Assembly (NCBI GenBank): GCA_021292165.1
Contig: CM037879.1
Coordinates: 161,389,278 to 161,453,277 of the forward strand
Direction: 5' to 3'
From: Shinisaurus crocodilurus
Taxonomy: Eukaryota; Chordata; Lepidosauria; Squamata; Shinisauridae
Length of the DNA: 64,000 nt
The translations under genes were made by a program, and so were the position numbers. The notes beneath the pieces are model-generated. The model saw only the letters and a list, made by a program, of their open reading frames with translations, was not told where the DNA came from and made no database searches. Of this stretch, positions 44,226 through 55,333 are shown in pieces. The first letter of the stretch is position 1, and each line of letters starts with the position of its first letter.

Positions 44226-44815
44226 AACTCAGTGGTAGGCAATCACTCATGACCGAGTAAGATTGTCTTCCAGGATAAAAATTACAAAAAGAAAATTATA
44301 AAAGGAGGAAATTCTAAAAAAATTGTGTAGACTCTAGCGATGGGTCCGTAAGTGACTGTGGAGGCCAATTCTAGATCCACACAGCTTCCCACAGTGAGGA
44401 CACAGGTTACCAGATAGAAGATGGTCCTGTAAAGGATTCATTTGACGTGCTTTTCGCTTAGCACGTTTCTCCCTTTCACCTTGCACTCGGGCTTCTTCAA
44501 AGTCCATGGAACCTTTGTGAAAGGCCAGCCTCCATTTAGATCGTTCATGGGCCAGAGTTTCCCAGTTTTCGATGTTTATACTGCATTGTTTTAGATTAGT
44601 CTTAAGAACATCTTTAAACCTCTTATACTGACCACTGATATTCCGCTTTCCATCCTTGAGTTGGGAATAAGGTAACTGCTTTGGGAGACAGCAGTCAGAC
44701 ATTCGAACAACATGACCGGTCCATTGAAGTTGGCGTTGAAGGATCATTTTTTCAACACTAGTAGTCTTTGCTTCTTCCAGTACACCGACATTTGTTTGCC
44801 TATCACTATCTATCT
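44226..44815 (-). mobile_element. Non-LTR retrotransposon ORF C-terminus with C2H2-like finger
   Basis: A 137-codon open frame on the minus strand (44747 to 44334) reads LQWTGHVVRMSD early, KDGKRNISGQYKRFKDVLK in the middle, WETLAHERSKWR later, and ends CPHCGKLCGSRIGLHSHLRT. The terminal motif has the C-x2-C...H-x3-H spacing of a zinc finger. This C-terminal type is known from animal non-LTR endonuclease/reverse-transcriptase proteins. The clade is not certain. The frame is open but the reverse transcriptase upstream is absent, so it is a 5'-truncated copy. The 3' UTR continues to 44226 (gtaggcaatcactcatgacc). Confidence 0.8.
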
Positions 44816-46059
44816 GAATTGGTAGCAGCTCTCTAGGTCCTCTGGGCAGTAAAGGTGATTCCCAGCACTGGTAACCTGAGATGGTTTACCTGGAGAGAAT
44901 ACTGGCTATGGAATGCTGGTCCCTTTAGCTGCTGCTAAAATGGACTCAGGCCATTCAGAAATGCTGAATAACTTGCAAATGGTCTAAGAAACAGAACTGG
45001 ACTGCAGTTGTTGGAACTGTGCCCATTGCATTCATCACAAGGGCATCTTTACAGCGCAGTCCTGTGTATGCCTACTCAAAAGGAAGTCCCACTGAGTTCA
45101 ATGAGGCTTACTCCCCAGTAACTGGATATAGGACAGTAGCCTTCATCTCTTTCACATTTCTCTGTGATCAAGGTGCCACACAGTATTTCTGATAAAGGTC
45201 AACAAATGTATTATTTTCCAGAAACCCGACAGTTTCAAAATAGGACATTTCCCCCTCATAATAGCCATAATAATGCTAATACGCGGCACTTAAATGGCGC
45301 TTCACATCTCCAAAGCACTGCAAAAACATTAGCTAATTTAACCCGAGCAGTCTCCTGCGAGGTCAGTAAGTATAATCTGCCATTCTCAAATGTGCTTTCT
45401 GACTTTCTCCTTTTCCCTTGCTAAGTGTGCAGTTGAAATTACAAACAAGGTGAATAATGCATCTGTGTGGTAACCATGGTAATCAGCTGTATTAACAATT
45501 TTAAATGACAGTGTATCTGCCAGGACTTCACAGAAGCAAACCAACCCTTGAATCCAACTTGAGGATTTTTGCCTTTCAGCCTGATCACAGACACATTTCT
45601 TGGAAGTAAGTCCTATTGAGTTAATGGAAGCTGATGCCATGTAAGTGTTCTTTGGGTTGCAGCCCTAGATACACTTGGGGAGGCTTGAAGAGTTTTCATT
45701 TGGAATTAAGGGAGCTCACTATGAAAAAGATCTAAAAATCCTGGACTATAATAACTTCATTCCCCCCCCCTTTTTTAAAAATCTTGGCCTAAATTTCCTT
45801 GCTTGCCAGTCTTTACGCTGCCATTCTTTTATTCTACAGACTTGTGTGTGTGTGTGCTCAAGACATTTGGGGAAATGATACGGCTCTGCATATGATAGTA
45901 TATGGTGGGAAATGAGGTCAGGGAAGGTCAATGGATTGCCAAAATTCAACTTTGGGGTAAGGAAGTAGTTTTGTCAGCCCTGAGCCATGTAAATGTGCTG
46001 AGAGGTGGAAGTTCAAATTAGACCTGATCAAAAAATCAGGTATAAAAAAATCAGTATAA
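44816..46059. other. Unassigned sequence with palindromic MITE pieces
   Basis: Apart from the palindrome at 45056-45141 and a fragment near 45600-45668 (agtaagtcctattgagtta), nothing is recognised. A C-run is at 45763. Confidence 0.4.
45056..45141. repeat. Palindromic 80-bp MITE (gcaatcctatgca family)
   Basis: gcagtcctgtgtatgcctac at the left, ggatataggacagtagc at the right, and tcccactgagttcaatgagg in the centre. Confidence 0.75.
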
Positions 46060-46157
46060 ATTTTTTTTATACTGTTTTAAATGTATTTTATTCTGTTTTT
46101 ATCTTATGTACATCGCCCAGGGTGGTCGGTGGCCGGCCAGATGGGCAATAAATAAAT

Positions 46158-46202
<45 letters not shown>
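46060..46202 (+). mobile_element. L2-type LINE tail with (AAT)n
   Basis: The tail gtacatcgcccagggtggtc with gatgggcaataaataaatg runs directly into an AAT microsatellite of about 14 units (46160-46202), a tail-derived satellite. Confidence 0.8.
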
Positions 46203-47059
46203 CATCAACAACACATTGAGAAAACATCATGTGGTACAGCTCTTACTAGTCTGTACTTCTTCAGACTAGAGATGGGGGAAATCACATGTTTGAATGTCAT
46301 CACTGAAAAAATGAGAGGGGAAGGCACCAATGTGTAACCAAAAACAACGGGAGACAGAAGAAAAGTGTCCCAAGTGCCTGTAAATACTGTTTATTGCCCA
46401 ACACGTTTTGGAATTATCCTTCATTGGAGGGGGCAATAGTTTTTCGGATTTATTCTAACAGAATTCCTCGTCTATTTCCTTTCAATGTGAGTGTTCTGGG
46501 CAATACACGTTGGGCAATAGGCACTTGGGACACTTTTCTTCTTTCTCCTGAGTGTCATCACCCCCATGTACAAAACTCCTTCACAATGGCACTGCCAGCC
46601 AAAGACCTTGGGGCAGAAGTTTGGGGGCCCAGCTCACGCCCACTACTGCCTCCAAGAGTCTAATCACCCGCTGTGAGCCTCAGAAGCATACTGTTGTTTC
46701 AAATATAGCCACTGCTGCTTGATCAGCTTGGACAAACTAACTGACCATGTGCACTGCCACTGGCCCAAGAAGGTTACCATAGCATCCAATTGGAGCAAAC
46801 GTAGCAGCAGCAGCAGCTCTGCTGTAATTGGCTGCCTGTGCCTTCTCACGCTAGTGACAGTGTACACTGTTGATCAGTTGTAGCAAGGTGAGCAACGGAA
46901 CCAAATTACCTCACTCCCCCTTCCCCAATAACATCCTTCCCTAGAAGCAACAAGATAACCTGAAATGTGAGCCTACAGTCCTTGGGATTGCTCATAGCAG
47001 TCTTTGTGAGTCAGACTTACTACTGTAAGAGGGGGAGAGGGGGAAAGAACCAGAGGCAG
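46203..47059. other. Unassigned sequence
   Basis: No gene. The inverted pair ttattgcccaacacgt and acgttgggcaata occurs at 46391-46406 and 46507-46519, possibly a further MITE. Confidence 0.4.
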
Positions 47060-47362
47060 CACAATCCTATGTATGTTTACTCAGAAGTAATCCCCAAGTA
47101 GGGGGGGGCAGCGTGGTGTAGTGGTTAGAGTATTGGACTGGGACTTGGGAGATCTGGGTTCTAGTTCCTACTCGACCATGAAGCTCCCTGGGTGACTTTG
47201 GGCCAGTTACTGACTCTCAGCCTAACCTACCTCACAGGGTTGTTGTGAGGATAAAATGGAGAGGAGGATTATGTAAGTCGCCTTGGGTTCCTTGCAGGAA
47301 AAAAGGTGGGATATAAATATAATAAATAAATTAAAAATAAATAAGTTTACTTAGGATTGCAG
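47060..47362. repeat. Palindromic MITE split by a SINE
   Basis: The left half (gcacaatcctatgtatgttt, 47060-47103) and right remnant (gtttacttaggattgcagcc, 47344-47362) flank the CORE-SINE at 47109-47343, so the SINE landed inside an older palindromic MITE. Confidence 0.75.
47109..47343 (+). mobile_element. CORE-SINE (MIR-like, tRNA-derived), well preserved
   Basis: Box A (gtggtgtagtggttagagta), box B (gggttctagttcc), core (ctgggtgactttgggcc; cctcacagggttgttgtgag) and L2-like terminus with an A/T-rich tail are all present. Confidence 0.93.
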
Positions 47363-47496
47363 CCAGAGGCAGCACTGTAAATTGATCAGGGCAGAAGCTC
47401 TTACCCTGAAGAAGCAGGCAGACTGCAAAGAGTCATCCTGTGGCCAGATATTCCACCACCACCCCTGCCCTTTCTCACAGCCAGGCAGCCTTAATT

Positions 47497-47592
47497 CAGT
47501 GTGAATTACTCCTGAGTAAACATGCATAGGGCCAGGTTGCAGGGCAGCAATCCTTTGCATACTTCCCGGTGAGTAAGTCCCATTGAACAAAA
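47497..47592. repeat. Palindromic MITE pieces, rearranged
   Basis: Two half-copies, gagtaaacatgcataggg and gcaatcctttgcatacttcc with gtaagtcccattgaac, lie next to each other. Confidence 0.6.
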
Positions 47593-47630
47593 TGTGAATA
47601 GCTATTAAGTAGTACACATGTGTAGACAGA

Positions 47631-47797
47631 GTGGCTCATGCTGGCTCAGCTTGTCTGAGCGTGGAAAGCTAAGCAGGGTCAAGCCTGGTTATTACTTGGA
47701 TGGGAGACCCCTCCTCTAGTTTCCTGCATTGAGCAGGGGGTTGGACTCGATGGCCTTGTAGGCTCCTTCCAACTCTATGATCTATGAAATCTATGAA
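47631..47797 (+). mobile_element. 5S-rRNA-derived SINE with CR1-like tail
   Basis: gtctgagcgtggaaagctaa, gcagggtcaagcctggtta and ttacttggatgggagacc align with the 3' two-thirds of vertebrate 5S rRNA (gaagctaagcagggtcggg; tacttggatgggagacc). The rest, gcattgagcagggggttgga and ccttccaactctatgatcta, is a CR1 3' end. The internal 5S promoter region is partly kept. Best copy of three in this window. Confidence 0.92.
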
Positions 47798-47870
47798 TCA
47801 GTCTGCTACCCTCATTTATGTGACTCTGCCTTTAAATTCCCAATGACACTTTTTAATTTTGCTTCCAGAG

Positions 47871-48068
47871 GAGGCTGGTGACTCCTATTTCGGTGGGGCT
47901 CCTTTTCCATTGCAGGTTCTGCAGCTTTTATTTGGAGCTTCATAGCAGCTATCCATGGTGCTGAACTTCATCCCCAAAATAGGTTCACCACCATGGAGCA
48001 GAAGCTCCAGATAAAAGCTGCAAAACCTGCAATGGAAAAGGAGCCCCACCGAAATAGGAGTCACCCTG
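47871..48068. mobile_element. Foldback element (long inverted repeats)
   Basis: The left arm ctggtgactcctatttcggt continues through ggggctccttttccattgca. The right arm repeats it in inverse (tgcaatggaaaaggagcccc to ggagtcaccctgg). Arms are about 75 bp around a loop with agctatccatggtgctgaac, which ties it to the 13097-13851 element. Confidence 0.85.
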
Positions 48069-48603
48069 GCTCTGACATTCGCCTCCAGTGCTGCATCATC
48101 CAAGGCTCCAAGCCTTGCAAGCAGTGGCAATGATCTCATACCCAGCCATCACCTGTGTCCTCATCCCTCCTGCACCTGCCTCATTCCAAGGGGCGCACCC
48201 ACTGCAGTGCATCCTGCAGTTGCACACCGAGAGGAGCCAGCCAGCAGGTGGGCCCCTCTGCCCCTCATCATACTCACCCAGCCAGCCGCCAACAAACCCA
48301 AACTCGAACGGTAAGGAACTTCTGAAAAGTTAAAATAAATGGAATTTTAAAATCCTCAAGTTTGGCTTGGAGAGGTGGGGTGAGGCAGGGAGGAGAAAAA
48401 TGTGCCATTTGGGGATCAAAATGAGAGAAGCAAAGCATGTAAAAGTAAGAAATAGCTTGTGTGGGAGGAACTCCCCTTTAATGTTGATATTGATATGTGG
48501 AATAATAACAATAAGAACAACAACAACAATACCTCAAGGCATGTACAGAGTGTCTTCCTTTCCTTCCCACATGGCTGTCTTGACTCTCAAAGCATGTTTA
48601 TTA
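48069..48603. other. Unassigned sequence
   Basis: No gene. A short AAC-type repeat lies at 48507-48531. Confidence 0.4.
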
Positions 48604-48611
48604 CATTAGAT

Positions 48612-48747
48612 CAGGGCTCTCCAACCTTGGGTCCCCAGATGTTGCTGGCCTACAGCTCCCAGCATACCCAGCCAGCTTGGCTAATGGCAAGAGATTCTGG
48701 GAGCTGTAGTCCAGCAACATCTAGGGACCCAAGGCTGGAGAGCCCTG
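48612..48747. mobile_element. Palindromic hAT MITE (ctacaactcccat family)
   Basis: Almost the entire 136 bp is an inverted repeat (cagggctctccaaccttggg to caaggctggagagccctg). An exact 8-bp target duplication cattagat lies at 48604-48611 and 48748-48755. Best-preserved member of this family here. Confidence 0.95.
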
Positions 48748-48755
48748 CATTAGAT

Positions 48756-50728
48756 GAACAAATTCAAATATTTATTGCATTGTTCCCATACTATTGTGTG
48801 GCTCAGAACTTAGTTATCCACCAGCTTTTGTGCTTCATGAATGTTCCAACATAGTTCTCAGCTCAAAAAGGTATCATAATACATGTGGAAATTCATATTG
48901 TGGTAGGAAAGGCCTTCTAAGATACATATTTTAAGTTATTTTTATGTGAATTTCATGCTGATACTTTATTTATTCATTTTTTTAGAAACTGCAGATTAAT
49001 GTGGAAATGGGACAGAACAACATAAGAATGTGACATGGATCAGAAATAAACCGATTCAGCTATCTCTTCTCCAGTGTGTAAGTAATCTTTTGCTGTACCT
49101 ATATTTATTAATGTAGGTGAGGAAAGTCTTCAAACCCTTGGGGTATTGCAATGGCAACTAACCAAACATATTTAGAATTAAGAGTTCATAAGCGCTCTAC
49201 TTTTTTGAGAAAGATTTGAAAACCAGACATTTCTGGAAGTCTCTGGAAACAGCTCTTTCCTGTTATCATGACCTTGGTCTTTATCAGTTAATTGGAGCCA
49301 TTCTACTATAACTTACTCTTCCTAGACAACATCTCATTATTTCAGGCAATTAGTTGCAACACCTGGTAATGGCTGCCTCATCTTTGAGGAAAAGTTATTT
49401 TCCTTTATGAAATGGTTTTTTACTTTGTTTAAATTTTATTTTATTGTATTGCTTTCTTCTACTGGAAATGACTGAAACTAAGGTTCAGTCCTCTGCAAGC
49501 GGATTGACAATAGCTGGCTAACGTTCATGATTTTCTAATAGCAAACTTAGCACCTGCTGATAAAGGGAAACAGAATTTTACATTAGGACTAGAATGTGAT
49601 GAACACTGACCTTCAGCTATTGGCATCTACTTGTCTTCTAAAAGAAAATGGTTGAGTTAACCTTTGATGAAGTGTACCTAAAGTGCAACTTATGAGCACC
49701 ATCTTAGAAAACTATTTCAATAATACTCAAAAGCATAATACACAATCATTAACCTATGAAACAGGGCGGTGGGGGAACCTCCATTAATAAAAGTGCATTT
49801 CAAAAGATCTATACATAGCTCTCTCCCCCCCCCCCCCAAACAATAGTCATCCAGTTTGAGAACCTTCCCTCCTTTCACATTATTCTAGTAAGGCTGTGTG
49901 GGGCTGGAAATGAAGGAAGGAGGCAATTATAGATGTAGTTGCATTTTTTTATTTAAATTCCCTATATGGAAAAAGTGGAACCTTAAGATAGATCAAACAA
50001 CATTTAAGGGCTTCTCAGTGTGCTGAAGAACCATTCATTTAGTGCCTATTATGCAAGTCTATTTTGTGACTGACAAGAGTAAAATGCATCTCCCCCTGGT
50101 GGACAACTTTATAAAGAGAAGACTTGACCCTCTGACCTAATGATACATCCCAATTTACATAAAGAGTGGCAAATTCCAAATAACACCACACCGTCCACCC
50201 CAATCCATCTCTTATAATTCTAATTATGTGGTGCTGATTTGTTTCATTTGGCAAGTAGAAACTTTTTTTTTTAATTCCAAAAGGTGTTTCTGCTATTGAG
50301 CTGTGGTATTGCACTTTTAGCCTCCTGCTGCTGCTGAAATGATTTTATTTTACTTTTTGCTGTTAAGTTATCTCAGTTGATTGGTCTTTGGTTTGCGCTA
50401 TTTATTTAATTTTATTTAAGCTTTTATTAATTGCATTGCATTACATATCTTCTTTTTAAAAACTTTTATACAATGTTACATATACACCACTGCTGGCAAA
50501 GAATGTGGCTAAAATGTTTTAGAAATAAATAAATCAGGCTCTTAATATAAAGTTTCCTGTCTGCATGCTTCTGTACAAGAATAACATGTCCACTGAAGCT
50601 GCTAAATTAAGCTACCGTATATATTGTGCCTTTCTGTATGCAAGTGATTCTGGTTAGATTTGTTTATTATTATTATTTTTAATGTATTCCATGATTTAGG
50701 TATGGTTGTCTCCACAAGAGAGTGTAAT
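48756..50728. other. Unassigned sequence, repeat-poor
   Basis: The stretch 49060-49700 is free of repeat signatures and AT-rich, the best candidate in this window for conserved non-coding DNA, though untested. A C-run is at 49827-49837. An L2-tail-like scrap (ttttagaaataaataaatc) is near 50519. Confidence 0.4.
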
Positions 50729-50810
50729 GCTGCAATCTTATTATCTGGGAGTAAGTCCCACTGATCACGGTGGGATTTACTTTTGGGTAAACAGGTATAG
50801 AATTGCACTG
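50729..50810. repeat. Palindromic 80-bp MITE (gcaatcctatgca family)
   Basis: tgcaatcttattatctggga at the left, aggtatagaattgc at the right, with gtaagtcccactga facing tgggatttac. Confidence 0.7.
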
Positions 50811-51774
50811 CGAGGAACCAAAGCAGAGCAATTGTGGCATCAAAGAAAACAAAGAATCAAGGCAACTTAATAAATGCAGCATTCAACAAAAACAAGCACA
50901 AAAGGAAGGATCTAAGGAGCAATACAGAAGATGCCTTGATTCATCTGACTTTTACATTCTGAAATGCAAATACGTGTAATTGTTAACAAAAAAAGAAAGA
51001 AAGAAAACTATGCTTATGCCCAGAACAAAACAAAACAAAAGATTGGAGATCACATGAATGAAAATCAAAAGAGAATATAAATAGTTTCAGGGAGAGAGAG
51101 AGAATTTAGTCTTCTCTGTCATAGTATTTGGGTTCTGTTTTTTAACCCTTGCAGTATAAACTTTTCTATGCACCATTACTAAGCCACAGCACGGGAAAGG
51201 ACAAAATTTGCCTTCACTTTCAAAACTCTGCACAAACTCCTGCATGCCTGTGTTTAGAAACCTTACCTTCTATTAAATTTAATCATTTCCCCCTGTGGCT
51301 TTAAATTGAGGGCATCTCCTGTTTAAATTCAATTACTTTCCCATTTAGATTGTATGCTGATTATAGTAATAATAATAGTTTAACTTTGCATAAAAGTACC
51401 CTGATAAAAGTGAATGGGGAAAGTATGGCAGTGGAACAGAGTGGCTACTAAACAATGATATATGAATTTATTAATAAAAAGAGAAGCATTTATTGCTGCT
51501 TTTGTGAAGATTTAAGTCCTTCCTATTAATAAAGGGAGTGAACTGTTGATCACCAGGGCAAGGCGCACTTGAATGCGATGGAGGTAAGGGGTCTTTCCCC
51601 CCCTCAGAAATCAATTATATTCCCTTAAGTGCAAGCTGTTATATAAAATCAATATATTATCGCTGTGGCTTATTTTGTGGATTCCTGTTATAAGGTTATT
51701 TCTGATTCCAGTAGAGGCCAAAATACCTGAAACGTGTTTCAGTTAAGAAGAGATCTAGTGGGGAGGTTTGGGCA
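50811..51774. other. Unassigned AT-rich sequence
   Basis: No gene or repeat recognised. Confidence 0.4.
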
Positions 51775-51985
51775 TAAGGAGCTGTATCCAATGGTGTCCG
51801 TTCACCAGTGGAATGGACACCATTGTCAGAATAGATTCCACCTCCCCCATGCAGACCCCAAGGTGCCCCCCCAAATCTTCTTGAGAGGGTTGGGGCCTCC
51901 AGAGCAGATTTAGAGGCACAGAGGAGGTGTATGTGGAGGAAAAGAAAGAGAAGTCTCGTTGCACAAGTGGAAGTCCACTCATGTA
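51775..51985 (+). repeat. Unclassified dispersed repeat, copy B
   Basis: gctgtatccaatggtgtccg with caccagtggaatggacacca aligns with the reverse complement of 29525-29715. Copies share start and order but are diverged. Confidence 0.5.
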
Positions 51986-52051
51986 ACACTGGATGGAGCC
52001 AAATGAATGATACCAAAGCATTTAAGCCTCATTCAAAATATTCACTGTCTG

Positions 52052-52496
52052 AGGGCCGGTTTGCACGACCCAGGCTGCGAGCGGGGAAGGCACCACGGGG
52101 CCGTCTGGGCGCCGCAGACGACCTGCGCCCGGTGTGCGTGGGCGGACCCCGGTGGAGCCGGCAGTCCCTGCACCGCAGCAGAGGCCTCCCGACGCTAGGG
52201 GGCGGCCGCTCGGGCTGCCCAGAGGGGCCGTTTGCCCCTATAGGCTGGAGCAGCCGCAGCTCCGGCCGCTCTGGGCTGCCACTTCTGTGCAGCCCCCGTG
52301 GGACAGCTGCCCGCTGTTCGCACAGCAGGGTGGCCACACGTGGTAGGGGCTTACCCCTCTCCCGCCCATGGTCACTTTGCGTGCATCCCACGCGCGGCCA
52401 TCACGCAGGGGCACCCCCGGTTGGCGTTCGCACGACACGGGAACTGCAGGGGACTTCTGCTCCCCCACGGTTCCCGTGTCGTGCGAACACACCCTG
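52052..52496. mobile_element. GC-rich element with gtttgcacgac-type ends
   Basis: An abrupt GC- and CpG-rich island in AT-rich surroundings. The left agggccggtttgcacgac faces the right gtcgtgcgaacacaccctg in inverse. A strong hairpin (ttcgcacgacacgggaac and gttcccgtgtcgtgcgaa) closes the right end. No target duplication was found. The 210-codon frame across it (51931-52563) lacks any motif and runs out of the island on both sides. A CpG-island promoter is the alternative but is less likely given the transposon-like ends. Confidence 0.5.
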
Positions 52497-52583
52497 TATC
52501 TCTCTTCAAAAATTCCACAAATTTAAAGAAGCATACAGCTTCATAACATGGAAACAACTATGAGAAATTTCTACCGTCTATAG

Positions 52584-52717
52584 CAGGGTGCCAACTTGTG
52601 ACCCTCCATATATTTTGGCCTACAACTCCCATCAACTTTAGCCAGCATAGCCAATGGTGTGGGATCATGGGAATTGTAAGCCAAAACATCTGGAAGGCCA
52701 CAATTTGCCCACCACTG
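52584..52717. mobile_element. Palindromic hAT MITE (ctacaactcccat family)
   Basis: Inverted halves (tattttggcctacaactccc and ggaattgtaagccaaaacat). Flanks gtctatag and atctatga are an imperfect 8-bp duplication. Confidence 0.75.
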
Positions 52718-52725
52718 ATCTATGA

Positions 52726-53367
52726 GAGTCTATCAAAGCTGCTCTGGACAAGAGGATATAGATCCATACACAAGACCAGTGTGGCTCAGTCACCATTGGC
52801 ATGGGCTCCAAAAATTGGATAATTACCACCACTCAAGAAACAGAAAATCATTATTCCACAGGTGCCAATATGACCAACAAAGAAAATCAATTACTGCAAA
52901 AGTAAAAACTGTTTCTTTCGAATGGTGATATTTAATTGTGTCTATCGAACTAGAGTAGTAAATTAATTTCATGAGGCAGCTTGCAAACACTTACCCTTTA
53001 CAGAAATTAATGGATTTTATTTCCCCTTTCTTTGAAGGCTGTCATGGGCCCAGAGAGAATGCCCTAGATGACTGTCAGGGCTGAGCCAAGGGCAGCAGCC
53101 TGGAGTTAGTCAGGACCAAAGAGCAATCAGGATCAGAGGGCAAACCAGAAGGCAGACCCAGAGAACAAGCCAGGCGTCAAGACTGAGGACACACCAGAGC
53201 TCAGGTAGACCTTGCTACTTAAGTGAAGTTCCACTGAGACAGGTCTTCTTATACTGCTTTATGCCCAGGCTCACCAATCCGGGTGAAGTCAGTCCAGAAT
53301 GTTCTTCACTGAGAAGCTGCAGTGACACAGCTTGCCACATGGGGCAGTGGTCAGCAGTTCCTGCTTG
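52726..53367. other. Unassigned sequence
   Basis: tgtcagggctgagccaaggg at 53073 resembles the 5' end of an LTR, but no matching 3' end or target duplication was found. Confidence 0.35.
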
Positions 53368-53375
53368 TCATATAC

Positions 53376-54286
53376 CAGTGATGGTGAACCCTTTTGAGCC
53401 CGAGTGCCCAAACTGCAACACAAAACCAACTTATTTATTTCAAAGTGCCAACACTGCAATTAAACCTGAATACCGAGGTTTTAGTTTTAGAAAAACAACT
53501 CATACAGTTGTCCGAACTAATTAACATCTTTTGTCTTAAAAGAAAAACACAATAACAGAGCTTTCAATGATACAGTTTTTTGTTGGGAAAAAAATCAACT
53601 CAAAAAATTATTATAGTACTACATTGTACACATAGCCTGAAGGGAATTTATACAAACTTTTTAAATAATTAGGCACATGTATTTTTGGATAAGGGATTCT
53701 CAATTTGTAATATGATTATATGCCAGACTGAAATTGTATGTGGCAAGCTTTACCCCAGGTCCTTTCCCTGCTTCTACAGGTGTCAGATTAGTAAAAGTAA
53801 ACCTGTACTCGGATGAGCAAGATAAACAAGAAAACTAAACATGCTTAACACATTTTAAGCACTTTATGTCTTGGACTGCAAACACTGCATTAGGTAAAAG
53901 TTTGCATTGGGCATGCTTTTGCACAATTAATGTGATTTTTGCTATTGCATGCATGCTGATAATTTGTCAAACCTTGGCTCATACTCCGTTAGTTTGAGAG
54001 CAACACATGCAGCACTCAGGTCAACTGCTAGGGCTTTACATCCAAGCCATGCTCTGTGCATCATTCTTCAAAATCTTTTAAATGTGATAACAATGTAGAA
54101 AAGAATTCTGTAACAGGAATTCTAGAATAAAATCATTCTGTTCCACACTGTGAGAAAGAACAAGATCATTAGTGTTTTGCAGAAGGGGACGGTCTTTTCG
54201 CGATCTGGTGACCAATGGCTCGAGTGCCCACAGAGAGGTCCCTGCATGCCAGCTGCGGCACCCGTGCCATAGGTTCGCCATCACTG
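53376..54286. mobile_element. hAT element, non-autonomous, 911 bp
   Basis: Ends cagtgatggtgaacc and ggttcgccatcactg are inverted copies. An exact 8-bp target duplication tcatatac lies at 53368-53375 and 54287-54294. Subterminal cgagtgccca occurs near both ends. The AT-rich interior has no transposase frame. Confidence 0.95.
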
Positions 54287-54294
54287 TCATATAC

Positions 54295-55325
54295 TGTACA
54301 AAATTGCTTTGAGATTACTTTTCATATGCAGGACTAGGCCAACCAGATTTCATTCTGGGATCTAGCTTGCCTCAGTGAATACCTTTGTTTACATCCAGGC
54401 ATACAGGAGTTCCTGGGGATCCAAAGACAGAAGTAAAGCTCACCGTTAGCAGTAAACTTGTGTACACTTTTCTTAATGAAATCACGTGCTGTTACAAATT
54501 AACAATTGCTATTTTATATCAAGTTTAATGTGTTTCAAGCAAATGTGATTACCCTGAGTTAGTAATAATGCCTCCATTATCAAAGGAGGAATGACTATGT
54601 AATAAAGTGATGTCATATTGGGGAATAAACATTCTCTCAGTAGCTAGATATCTGGATACATGGTTCAGATTCTATGACAAACCAGGATCCTCGTTTGTTA
54701 TCCTGGTTTGTGAATGATCTATAGTTTGCAGAAACCATTGTTTCTCATATTTGAATGAAACAGGAAGCTGTTTATCATAGTTAGCCACTGTCACGTCCCA
54801 GATAGGTAGAATGGTGCAGATTGGACTTCAGTGGTGAATGTAAAGCCACATTGACTGGTCTTTTTGGCAGGGTATAAGTAAAATAAAAATATGTGAAATT
54901 TTAGTACACATTTCAGGCACTTAGGGCAGCAGCTTCTGGGTAGTGCATCTTTTGACATATTAATGAATAGAACAGACATATGCATCTTTTGGGGGCAAAG
55001 GTTCACCTGATAAGATGAGAGGAGAGTCATAATTTTCAATGTTATGCTGGAACTATAATGGCCCTTGGGTGTGGTTAATGTGGGGATGAGCTTCCCTGCT
55101 CAACTCACAGTCCACTGCTAGGCCTTGCTCTCCAAGCTTCCACAACCCCATTCTTTATTGATATCTACATAAGAGGAAGAAGAGACTAACTCCTGAGGAG
55201 CCACACACCAGACTGCCTGGCTCCAAAGCCTACACAAAGAGAATAGAGAAGTGGCCCTGCCAAGGCTTCCAGAAATGAAAGAGAAACTAACAGCTGCAGG
55301 CTTCTTAAAGATATATCACAGGAAC
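54295..55325. other. Unassigned sequence with a hairpin
   Basis: A 33-bp hairpin (caaaccaggat then atcctggtttg) is at 54679-54711, perhaps a decayed MITE. No gene. Confidence 0.4.
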
Positions 55326-55333
55326 CATTAGAC

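Noticed and set aside
47650..47715. Functional 5S rRNA gene
   Set aside because: Only the 3' two-thirds is 5S-like, with mutations, and it is fused to a CR1 tail.
51931..52563. 210-codon open frame, the longest in the window
   Set aside because: It spans a GC-rich island with few stops, is Arg/Pro/Gly-rich in every frame, has no motif, and is matched by open frames on the other strand.
53073..53367. LTR start (tgtcagggctgagcc)
   Set aside because: Resembles the 40610 LTR start only over a few bases; no 3' end or duplication found on either side of the nested hAT.
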